A stretch of 64,000 bases of DNA from Mesorhabditis belari (taxonomy: Eukaryota > Nematoda > Chromadorea > Rhabditida > Rhabditidae), in the NCBI GenBank assembly GCA_958450365.1, contig CAUEEP010000864.1:1-64000 (forward strand). Reading direction: 5' to 3'. Below, one piece after another: positions 54,178-64,000 of this stretch; the first letter of the stretch is position 1, and the number at the start of each line of letters is the position of its first letter. The notes under the pieces are model-generated. The model was not told the DNA's origin. It ran no database searches and saw only the letters and a program-made list of their open reading frames with translations. Both the position numbers and the translations under genes were made by a program.

Positions 54178-56135
54178 AGTGCACGAGAAGTAGTGCGTTT
54201 ACGAGCACAAAATGAAGCTGAAGGCAAATTTACAGCTATAGAAAGAAGAGCTATAGAAATATTCTCCATCTAACGCGTTTGGCACTGATTTCAAACTGTA
54301 AACTCATAATATAGTTTACAAGTATTGCTTTTATTTCATAAATTATCTAGATCACAATCCCAAAGTCACCCTAAAATTGATGATTCTGTATATTTATGGA
54401 AAAAAATGTATCTATTAAAATTGCTTTGTGTGAAAGAGACGATGAGGCCGGGCGGAGAGACAGGCAAAGTCTGCAATCATATTCATGCAATCATATTTCA
54501 TTCGTTTGTCTGTCCTTTCAGCCGGTCTAAACGTCCCAATTGATTCGCATTCACCCCCGTTCCCCAATTCTGAATTCTATATAGGCACTCGCTTGTCTCA
54601 TCCCTTCCCTTCGCTCCTCTTCCCTTTCTTGCTTTTTCCTCATCTTCCCTCGTCTTCCCTCTCTTCGCTTCCCTTCCCTCCTTCCCCAATCCATTCATCC
54701 ATGCGATTCTTTTCTTTATTTCACAACACTGTATATAGACATGGCTTTTGTGAAATAAAACTTTCAATTTCTCAAAGATAACCGAATACACAGTTACACA
54801 AATCTAACAGCAAATGACTGTACTCTACAGAATTCGATGGAATATCGTAAGCCGGTCTAAATGTACACGATTGAGAGAATGTGATCAGATCCAGCTGTGA
54901 TATCATACCAGATAGTCAAGCTTACAGTAATCTCGATGACTACGGTGGAAAATATTTCGTACTGCAAGGTAGTAACGTCGCGTAACTTGGTTACGGATTA
55001 CGATAGTGTCTATAGTTATGGTTACTGTAGCATCTACTGGCTGAGTCACCCTTTAGCAAAGTCGATAAAGCAGCTAAGTTTATTACAAGTTGACGATCGG
55101 AAAACGTTTTCAAGTTATAAATTAACCGTTATCATTTATATAAATTCTTATGCGAAAGACAAATTCAATTCTTTTTTCTGGAAACCCGCCAATTGCTAAA
55201 AATTTGTGGAAAAGAGAAAAAGAAGAGAAAAAGGAGAGAAAGGAGAAAAAGGAGAAAAAGGAGAGAAAAAGCTCACTTGATGATCATTGATTCTCGGAAA
55301 GCTTTTTATTTCACAGAAAAAGAAACGGTTGAAGCAAACGGATACGAAGATTTACTTTGGAACATTGTGAGAAATGTATTGATATTTTCCAATGATATAC
55401 TGAACCCCGAATACTCCACAGGTACCGCGGTCCAAGTTTACACTCAAGCAAATCAATCTCAACACAACACTGTTTCTGGGCGCTTGAGTATCATCATCTT
55501 TTAATAATTTTTTTCTAAGCGCTGGTTAATGCTAAAAAGATGTATTATATCTCAAAAAATCACTTATTCTCTCTACCTTAATTTGATACCTAAGCGCATA
55601 GAAACACTCTGGAAGCTCTAGATAAGCTTTGAAAGCTCTAGAGGCTCTAGAGGCTCTAGTAGCTATAGAAGCTCTGGAAGCTCTAGAAAATAGAAACTAT
55701 CAATCAGTAAGGTATTCTTGATTTTTATCGATGTCTTTTTCCCCATCTTCGGCGCGAGTGCCTTAAAAAGTTACTTAATTATTGATCGGAGTTACGATTT
55801 AGTTAGCTATCGAATATCGAAAGCTTATCGATATCGATAAGTATCAATAAAGGTTTTAAGCTGCTTAGTCATTACATATTGCTATGTAAAATAGCAATCA
55901 AAAGCTGATATTCTTGACTTTCCAATGAAACAATTTTCTAGAACAGTTGCTGTTCTAGAAGCGGAGATCTGAACGGGCAAACATAAGCATGCCATTTCGA
56001 TAATATCCATAAGTAAGCCTAGACCCAAATCCCTGATTCCATCAATCAAAAATTGAGGATTTTTGGAGCCAAAATAGCCGCTTTTTTGAATTGAGCATGA
56101 GTGAATCATGAGTTGGCTTGAATTTCCTTTTCATT
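54178..56135. repeat. 2-kb inverted duplicate of 11812-13885
   Basis: See the partner. Differences: the 155-bp block is absent near 55755, and a GAGAAAAAGGAGAAA microsatellite (55205-55275) is expanded. The conserved frame 55882-56109 (minus) starting MIHSCSIQKSG is intact here and frameshifted in the partner. Confidence 0.85.
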
Positions 56136-56173
56136 ATTTATTGCATTATTTTCTTCTCAAATTAAGAAAATGT

Positions 56174-56504
56174 TTATACCAAGATTTCCAGATCAAGTTC
56201 GCTTGACGATTTCGATTTCGAAGCAACCTAAAACGAATTCTTGTAGAAAATGGTGTTTATGAAATCCGAATTAGGTTGTTTACGTGTACTTTTACTTAGC
56301 TAGCTCAATCATTAGACCATCTCGAGCCAGCTCAACAATTAGACTATCTCGTAAATCAGCAATAGATTCAGCAATAGATTTAGCAATACAATGAGCATTT
56401 AAATCTAATTTAAATTACAACTTTTAGATCCATACCTTTCTGTTGCATTCTTGATGTCCGTTTTGGTGAAGTGTGCCATTTGACGATGACGGACCGGCCT
56501 GCAT
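56174..56504 (-). CDS. Possible small two-exon gene, 40 residues
   Basis: Exon 56504-56436 runs from ATG to a GTATGG donor (MQAGPSSSNGTLHQNGHQEC, NRK). Exon 56227-56174, after a TTTTAG acceptor, joins in phase 0 (VASKSKSSSELDLEILV, stop). Splice sites are good and the residues polar, but the product is tiny and unknown. It may equally be the end of a larger gene. Confidence 0.25.
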
Positions 56505-56509
56505 TTTAG

Positions 56510-58010
56510 AAGTAACAGCAAAGAAATGGGGGAAATTTTGCAAAGAAAGAAGTGGGGAAATTTTCATGTAAAGGTATATCAATAAAGGTACTACTTGGTT
56601 ATCGAGCCTGTCTTATTTCAACCCCAAATCGGTACTATATTTAGTGAAATGTTAATGCATAAATATTAATGAAATAAATAGCTGTAACAGCTGGCTTTTT
56701 CTGAAATTTATCTTCTAATAGTACCTGTTGTAACCAGGAAAGATGTGTTTTTGAACTATTTCTTTCGATACACAATTTTTCTAATCACGCACAAAAGCGC
56801 AAAAAAAACAGCGCAAACAAAACAGCGCTTAGGCTGATCGTATTATGTTGTTAAAATAAGCTCTGAATTTTTTCTAAACCGTTTTTGGCCATCGTCCACC
56901 ATCTTCGCCTAGTTTCTCTTCCTAAAGCCTAAAGGAGGTTTGAAGGAGCTCTTTATTTCGGTATCTCAAAAAGGCCCTTCCTTTCGCCTCTCCCTGCAAT
57001 TTCTTCTCTTTTCCTCCACGTTTCTCGTGTGTTTACAGGTTTTCCATTGCGTACATTTTTAGCTCCTTGCTTGAATTTTTTAATTAAAGATTTAATTTAG
57101 CCAATTCTCACCGCTTCCTTAAAATCTTCCCATTTATTCCTCATTTCTTCTCATTTTCCGAAATTTTGAAGCCAAAGCCTTCAAATAAATTTACTTTCTT
57201 GAAAAATTTTCTCTCTTGTTTTTTCTAGTCGCTTCGCTTGAAGCTGGGACTTAACATGGCTATTGGCACTTAAGATGGTTGTATAGTTGATAGTTCCCGG
57301 CTTGACCTGTTTTTGAAGTTCCGCTTCTCTCCTAGATTTCCTAATTCGGGTGATCAAGTGGGCGTTTATCAAGGCATTGGTGAAATCTCTATCCTCGGAA
57401 TTGAGAATCTTGCCAAAAGACAATCCAAGGGAACTATGCGGGTCAAGGACTTGATTGGGGCTTCTCATTCACTTATTTGGGAAAAACCCTGAGGAACGAA
57501 TCAGTTAGCTAGACTCTCCGATTCATTCCATCCGAACTCCTTTAAGGAGGGGACACGCTTCGCTTTTCGCTTTACCCCTCCAGTCTTCTCCAATTTCTTC
57601 TCTAAGTTTCTGCCGTGTTTTCAGATTTGCCTTTTTCCAGCTTTTTCTAGTTTTCTTCCCGCTATCACGAGACCTAATTTGGCCAATTCTCACCACTTCC
57701 CTAAGGAATCTTCCCATTTCTTCATCACTTCTTATTTTTCAAAGTTTTGAAAAGCCTTCGAAAAGGCTAATTCGATCAATTGACTTCCTTAACAATTTTC
57801 TCTCCTTACTTTCCTTGTTATTTTTGCTTGAATTTAAGAGTTTAATTAGATGGTTTATTGACTTATAAGCCTGATCTTCTTGGCTTGATTTGTCTTTAAA
57901 TAATCTTTTCGAAAAAAGCGTCCTAGGTTCGAGTCTTGGTATCTCGAGACTCTTCTGATCCTAATATTTTTCAATAGTCAATTCTGACCAGACATTTACT
58001 TGAAGATGCC
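56510..58010. repeat. Two diverged tandem units of about 580 bp
   Basis: 56980-57230 and 57550-57830 share, in order, TTCGC-T, CCAATTCTCACC-CTTCC, ATCTTCCCATTT and ATTTTCTCTC. Minus ORFs 57181-57468 (EDRDFTNALINAHLITRIRK) and 57523-57717 lie in them at different phases; neither has a known domain. 56510-56900 is unique. Confidence 0.5.
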
Positions 58011-58289
58011 GGTGCTGTGGCCGAAAATTCACTTCCACTTTACTAGCTACAAATGAAATAGAGGAAAGTATTCCAGAAAAAGTTTTAAGATTTAGAATCA
58101 TATATTATTGGAAAACCCTGTTTTTAAAATAACTTGTGTTTGATCGATCAACTGGAAGTGGAGATAAGTAGAATTGTTGAGGATGGCACCATTCTCTCAA
58201 AATGGGGTAACCTTTAAAAAGGTAGGGTGCAACCTTTTAATATCTATTTTGCTGGATGTTTACTTAGTAAGTCTACAAAACCAATAATA

Positions 58290-58640
58290 CATGTTTGATA
58301 ACAGGCCTTTATTTTAACAAACCTGTATTATAACAGGCCTGTATTACAACAGACCTGTATTATAACAGGCCTGTATTACAACAGACCTGTATGATAACAG
58401 ACCTGTATTATAAAAGGCATGTATTATAACAGGCCTGTATTACAACAGACCTCTATTATAAAAGGCCTGTATTATAACAGACCTGTATTACAAGAGACCT
58501 GTATTATAAAGTTTGTAGTACAACAAACTTTTAAGTTTGCAGTACTGCAAACTTTGTAGTACTGCAAACTTTGTAGTATTGCAAATCTTGTGGTACTGCA
58601 AACTTTGTGGTACTGCAAACTTTGTAGTACTACAAACTGA
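58290..58640 (+). repeat. 16-bp minisatellite and palindromic GTAGTACTGCAAACTTT array
   Basis: About 14 units of RCCTGTATTATAACAG (58315-58508), followed by seven 17-bp units of GTAGTACTGCAAACTTT to 58637. The first of these contains AAGTTTGCAGTACTGCAAAC, part of a 22-bp perfect palindrome. The array stops where the hlh-30 duplicate begins. Confidence 0.9.
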
Positions 58641-60440
58641 AACGTCAAAGGATCCATTCCCAGTGCCGATAATCCGGATTTCTACCGTGAAAAGAAGGAC
58701 ATTCACAATAGGAGTGAGTCCATTTCCCATTTCATTCATAATTATGAATCAAATCAGAAGGTTTTCAGAGGTTTTTCTAAAACCTGTTAAACGAGTTTTT
58801 CAGTTGAATATTAACGACCGAATCAACTAATTAGGGCTTTTGTTGCCTAAATGAGCCTCCAAGTGAGTTAAAATCAAATTTACAAAAAAAAACGCTAAAT
58901 ATTTACTTCGCGTTGTCACGAGCCAAATTTAGAGAGATGAAGCTGAACAAAGGGACGATCCTCAAAGCATCTTGTGACTACATTCGACAATTGCAAAAGG
59001 ATCGAGATGTAAGTGAAAAGAAAAAACTTTTATGCAAAGAAGAGCTTTCAGAGCATGATTAAACAACAGCAACAACAAAACAAATTGGAAAACGCTGCGA
59101 AACACTACGCCGATCGAGTCAGGGTGAGTGAGGGAAATGGCTGGGCTTGGCTTGGCTTGGCTTGGCTTGGATTGGCTTCACCATTCAATTCAATGATTCT
59201 TCAGCTACAGTACTGGACAATGAAATATCATATTTGAAAAATGCGTCACTTTCGCGCGTCTGTAACTCCCTTGTTTTTGAGTTTAAACTATTAGTGTTAC
59301 ACATTTTCTGAAAGCTCTTTTCAAGGGCTACACAATGATAATATTAATATTTAGAAATACGGTAAAGACAAGGGAGTTACAGACGCGCGAAAGTGACGAT
59401 CTTTTTTAAAACATGAGATTTCATTGGCCAGTAGCGTAGATACCCGTTAAACCATTCTACTAAATAAAGATAGATAAAAGATACGCATTCTATGCACTCA
59501 ATTCTAAGAACTCGAGGACATCTTGGCGAAGAATGGCCTCAACGCGCCCACCAAAGCGCTTCCTCCAGTCCCAGCCATCCCCTCCGCTCCTCGACCAAGC
59601 AAACAGGAGATCGAAGAGAGTCGAAATCAAACCCCATGGGATCACTTGTAAGTGATCGCTCAACTCTTCTCTTGTCGAGAAGACTCACAATCAATCGGCT
59701 ACCGATTGGGTACTAAAAAATCAGCAATTCTTTTCGGAAACTAGTACTAGGACCCCTAAATTTATGTTCTTTATTTTGCTCTTATTCTCTATTTTTTAGT
59801 CCTCATCGGGTTTTATGTCACAGCTCTCTGACACGACGGCTGCGATCACCTCCCCACTAGGATGGATCCATTATGGATCCGATCAATTCTTTGGCTCAAG
59901 TCCACAAGATTATCAGACTCCACAATGGAGGTGGAGAAGTTATAGGTATATCAAGCAAAACTTTGTCTAATTATATTCTATTGATTGTTTACAGTATTCA
60001 GCTAAAGTTAGTGTCAAATAGAAGCAGAAAATGGTCGAATTTGGTTGCAAAGTAGAAGCTACAGTAGCTTATTGTAGAAGTAGAAGCAAAGTAGTAGAAG
60101 TAGAAGTAGAAGCAACTCAATACATTCAATATCTTACAGCCCCGACAGTCAAAGGATGCACCACGGGCCATTCCCCGATTTGATCACGGAGTGGTGTCTT
60201 GAGGTAGGATTGAGATATAGATAAAACAATATATCATTCTATTTAAATCTAAACCCTAATATCTAAATCCTAAGATCTACATTTAAATATGAAATATCTA
60301 ATATGCTCTGCATACAGAACAATCCACTCCTCCACTCGGACCCGTTAATGTCACAAGCCGGAGGCCCATCGTCAAACCTTGCCGTCAGCCAGATGAGCCA
60401 TGGTCTCTCGTGGAATCCCCAAATTTCAGGTACGATGAAG
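58640..60440 (+). pseudogene. hlh-30: hlh-30-like (MITF/TFE) bHLH-zip gene, copy B
   Basis: This copy shows the family clearly. Exon 58660-58713: ADNPDFYREKKDIHN, then R (start of the basic region). Exon from 58804: LNINDRIN, stop, LGLLLPK; two codons of the NINDRIKELGLLLPK motif are changed to Asn-stop, and the ERRRR segment is deleted. Exon ending 59008: [19 protein letters not shown] then QKDRD, helix 2, intact. Exon 59052-59123: [20 protein letters not shown] then DRVR, the zipper, joins in phase. Exon 59507-59647: LEDILAKNGLNAPTKALPPV. Later pieces: SDQFFGSSPQDYQTPQW (about 59877) and DPLMSQAGGPSSNLAVSQMS (from about 60338). Factors of this type control autophagy and lysosome genes. The stop and deletion in the DNA-binding region argue for a pseudogene, though most exons have kept their frame. 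Confidence 0.8.
59130..59175 (+). repeat. GGCTTGGCTT microsatellite
   Basis: Six to seven units of GGCTT(G) in an intron of hlh-30 copy B. Copy A has a single unit. Confidence 0.8.
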
Positions 60441-61089
60441 AGAAAATGGAGTATGTTGTATGCAATATAGAAACATGCGATACTTTGCTCCCTAGAAGTC
60501 GAAAATCTTGATTAAGCCTTGTTTAGATTATCCTAAGCTACCTGAAGATGAGCACCTACCATTGGCTGTACAGTCAATAGCGTTTAAGTCCAAGGGTACT
60601 GTACTGTAGTTAGAAATTCTGTAGCCTTAGAGTACTGTAGTCCGAAACCCTGTAGCCGAATATTTCTTACGCTATGTTTATACAGCATGTTTAGAAGTTG
60701 TTTCCAGGGCACTTGGGGGCAAGTGTCAAGCTGTTTAGAAGATATCTGATATTTAAATTCTACCCTATCTGAATTCCTCAATTTTCAGTCCCGACCCGAA
60801 CACCGTATCGATGCACGCCAATCACAATATGGACTATTCATGAAGAACTCCGCTTGCCAGTTAAACATCCAACAAACGCTTGTACATAAGTGTGTCCAGT
60901 TTCATTCAAAGATTTGATACCCATTTTGGCTCCCAATTGTGATTTCGATATAGACACTTTTCTCACATCTTCCCTCTCATTCTCTTCCATTCTCGATCGC
61001 GCCGATGCACGCCAATCACAATATGGACTATTCATGAAGAACTCTGCTTGCCATTTAAACATCCAACAAACGCTTGTACAGCAGGTGAC
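60441..61089. repeat. End of the hlh-30 duplicate, no gene
   Basis: Matches 5420-6270. A GATGCACGCCAATCACAATA word with about 80 bp of flank occurs twice here (60809 and 61003), once at 6210 and once at 52733. Confidence 0.65.
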
Positions 61090-64000
61090 CTCTAGAAAGA
61101 AAATTAGTGAGAAGAATGAATAAACGTAGGTCTATGCAAAGGTTGACAAAAATTGGATGGAGTCGAACTTCTCCATGTGATAGATTTCAATGATTTGGAT
61201 ATCAATGAAAGCATTCTTTGGTGAATGATAATGTTTTAAATTTGGTTGACTGTTGTTGTAGCAAAATAGTCAAATAAATTAGTATAAAACTTTTAACTAC
61301 CGTTACCAGTTTTCCCTTTAGCTCAATTTTAGTCTGATTTTTTGAGGCTTGTGATTTGCAGATTGAATTTGACTAAAATTGAGCTGATCAATTGAAAGCT
61401 AGCAGTTTGAAGACATTAATTTTCAAAAAAAAGAGGACATCTAGAAAAGAAATTAGTGAGAGAAGACTCTAGCACAAGAAGAAGTACAAGTACAAGCTAC
61501 GAAGCTGAAGCATGGATAAAAGTAAGTTTATGCAGAGGTTGACAAAGATTGGATGGAGTCGAACTTCTCCAGGGAATAGAATTCAATGATCTGGATACCA
61601 ATGAAAGCATTCTTTGGTGAATGATAATGTTTTAAATTTGATTGACTGTTTTTGTAGCAAAATAGTCAAATAAATTGGCGTAAAACTTCTAATATACCTG
61701 CGTCGATTTTTCAAATACCATCGAGTACCAAGATAATCACCGGATTTCTTTTGTTTTACAAAACTTGTAAACGCTTCTTGGCTTAATCAAATTTGTTTTA
61801 GTTGCAAAGAAGAAGTTTTCCTTGTCATTCTGCACTTGTAATTTCTTCTTTTAATTTTTTATTTCAAAACACCAACGATCCCAAAAACATCATAGTGGAC
61901 GGAAAAGTATAAAAAACCCGCACAGGCTGTGGATTCTTTAGAGAAATTTTAAAACAAAGATGAGATATTTTGAATACCAAGTAAAATTGACAATGTTCTA
62001 GAAGAAAATAACAATTTGATTAAAGTGGATTGTAAAATTGGACTAGACGAGGAGTGGGACTTTGTAAGCACTTTGTCTAAGGCAAATTGGAACAAGATGA
62101 GAAGACACAGATTGAAATGAATGATGTTGGACTCAAGAATTAGGCTTGAAAGTGAGTAAGCTTAACAAGGAGACCATTTGATTGATGATTTTAAGGAAAC
62201 AAGTTGGAAATGTGAAGGATTTTGTTTGAATTCGGTTTAGAACTGGCTGTCAATTGGAGCACATCGTCGGGGTTTTCCGTGAATACTGATGTGACGGGAT
62301 TTGCTCGGTTGATGGGCATCTGTAGAGCGAATCACATGGAATCTCGGGACCTCAGCGCCTAGAAATTGGAGATGAATAAAGTGTAGATGAACTTTGATTA
62401 TCAACCGATTAACAGCTGGAGTTGCATTAAGTTTGATCAAGTTTATCTTAGCCTTATTGACTATCAATGAGCCGATAAAATGAAGGAATTGGCAAGGAAA
62501 AGTTGTTAAAAATCTTCCTTTTCGCAAAGGCATCCGAGACTCGAGAAGAAGCACATTCAGACTCTCGAAAAGGCACCAAAATCCACCATCAAGTTTGGGA
62601 TTATTTTTTGGCATGACTAAGCACTCCTATTAGGGTGGTGCAAAAGAAACTGCCCGATGGGTATCAGCTCTCATTTATCAGAAACGAGCGATGCTAACGG
62701 CATTATTTTTTATGTTTTGTTCGCATATTTTTTTAGCATCTTATACAAACCTAGACCAAAAACCTTGTAAGTGTCCGGGGCCCATTTTTCGTGGAAAATC
62801 TTTGACACACTGAAGATTGTTTTTGTTACTTTATATGCTGAACTGTTTCATTTTTAATCGTCTATATTTTAAAGTTAATAAATCTTAAAATATCTCTTAT
62901 ACAAACTCTATAAGATCTTATACAAATAAAATAAACTCTCTTACACAAATTGCTTTTTAAATTTGCTTTAAATTTTAAATTAAAATTGCTCTAAAAACCT
63001 TGGATTTTACCTTGTAAAAAGAATAAAGTCAAAATCTACTCGTTTTTCCATTGGATTTTTTTTGCTATTACTAAGCTAATTAAAAATTCGATTTTTAATT
63101 AATTTCAATTGTTTTTTGACGTCAGTAATGGAAAGTATAGAAAAAGACAGGTGTTATTTTAAAGCAAAATGTCTGGAATGACTTGTGATAGAAAAAAGGA
63201 AAGCTTTCTAATGAGAAAAAGGAAGAGATTATTGCATTGTCACAGATTAAAGTTTGAGTCTAGACTTTGAAATTCCCATTGTATTGGATGGAGGATTGGA
63301 GGAAAACAAATGAAAGACCTGGGGATTGTTCGGGTTTTGTTCAAGCTCAGGTTCATTTTTCGTTCGATTAAAGTTAGAGAAATAAAGACGACAAATTAAT
63401 ATGCAAATTATCTAATATAATATATTTTATTAATGCGTTTTATTTCTTTCTGAATAAAGTATTTATATAAATGATTTATTTATAAATGATATTTTTTATA
63501 AATGATATAAATTCGCACCGAAAACTAACGAAAAGCCATTTTTCGAAAAAGCCAAGGCCAAACCGATTCTGAAATGAGTGGTCATAGATCTCTATCTCGA
63601 AGTGGACTTATATTCTAAATGTCAACTCTTTACAACCTTATCCTTTTCTTCTAGCTTTTGTTCTTAATGCTTGTTCTTAAACCTGTTTCTGTAGTTTTTT
63701 CAAAACTTTTCCTCTGATTCTATAAGAAGGACTGCAAAAGTCATTGATTATCTTTAAAGATTTAGATCATCTTTTTTGCATTTTGCTTTTTTTGACCTAG
63801 AGCTCCTTTTTTACAAATTTTAGTTAAGTGTGTGTTTTTAAAAACTACCATAATAAACATTTGATTCTTTTCATCGAAAAAATCAAATATTTTCCGAGCT
63901 GGTTTTTCTCAAATGGTAAATGTCAAATGGCTAGCATTTCATTGATAAATGGAAAAAAGATCCTTTAAAGATCAGCCCTTTCCTTATTCAACAAGCACGC
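61090..64000 (-). repeat. R1 repeat family, copy 5 (fullest), runs off the window
   Basis: Reverse complement of 18390-21170; direct match to 27110-28520 and 36400-38290. The mariner-like TTAGGGTGGTGCAAAAGAAA lies at 62630. It contains the 125-codon frame at 62237-62614 (minus) and a 130-bp segment (62750-62880) not seen in the copy at 36960-37090. No transposase is recognisable. Confidence 0.85.

Noticed and set aside
54485..54791. Pro/Ser-rich plus ORF and Glu/Arg-rich minus ORF, conserved with 13249-13555
   Set aside because: Both strands are open because the tract is a purine/pyrimidine repeat; conservation follows from the segmental duplication.

Overview
The window is nuclear DNA of an animal, most likely a rhabditid-type nematode. 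The coding pieces are cut by short introns (about 40-100 bp) with GT donors and the TTTTCAG / TTTTTAG acceptors typical of nematodes. The DNA is AT-rich, poly(A) signals (AATAAA) follow some genes, and the clearest homologies are to animal families: a MITF/TFE (HLH-30-type) bHLH-zip factor, a SUV39-class histone methyltransferase, a rhodopsin-class peptide GPCR and an ASCC3/BRR2-type helicase. There is no sign of bacterial operons.

The only gene that reads as intact is a multi-exon pre-SET/SET/post-SET protein at 33110-35712 (+); eight consecutive exons checked from 34562 to the stop keep frame. A rhodopsin-class GPCR is nearly complete but split. Its TM1 exon (41679-41822) is on the minus strand in the spacer of a large palindrome. 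The TM2-TM3-DRY exons occur twice, once on each arm (40419-40752 minus, 43141-43474 plus). TM4-TM6 follow only on the plus strand (45112-46611), and I cannot find TM7. Other recognisable pieces are fragments: two degenerate hlh-30-like copies (3480-5420 and 58640-60440), two helicase fragments (243-318 and 29596-30003), two exons of an S-adenosylmethionine synthetase (21291-21542), a histone H3 tail motif fused to a Lys-Asn hexanucleotide repeat (21949-22208), an EGF-like exon (51224-51296, minus) and the C-terminus of a mariner-type transposase (15992-16105, minus). A few spliced ORFs have no family I recognise.

Most of the rest is repeats. Pairs of segments of 0.2-4 kb recur in direct or inverted orientation: 1-1230 with 28980-30020 (inverted); 3640-7740 with 58640-62540 (direct); 9230-10030 with 37230-38000 (direct); 10040-10930 with 32370-36080 (inverted, SET body missing); 11812-13885 with 54178-56135 (inverted, about 42 kb apart); 18130-21170 with 61090-64000 (inverted); 39436-40102 with 50542-50844 (inverted); 40190-41100 with 42796-43700 (inverted). 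A repeat family here called R1 has about five copies. Terminal-inverted-repeat elements of about 520-580 bp lie at 13927, 16698, 17612 and 38828. Long minisatellites occupy 21.98-22.2, 23.09-23.33, 26.1-26.6, 43.5-45.0, 45.5-45.9, 52.3-52.5, 53.4-53.6 and 58.3-58.6 kb.

As a whole this looks like an ampliconic region: duplicated, inverted and decaying gene fragments around one surviving methyltransferase gene. A non-recombining or satellite-rich chromosome region, or two haplotypes joined head-to-head by the assembler, would both fit; sequence alone cannot separate them. All homologies were recognised by eye from motifs, without database searches.
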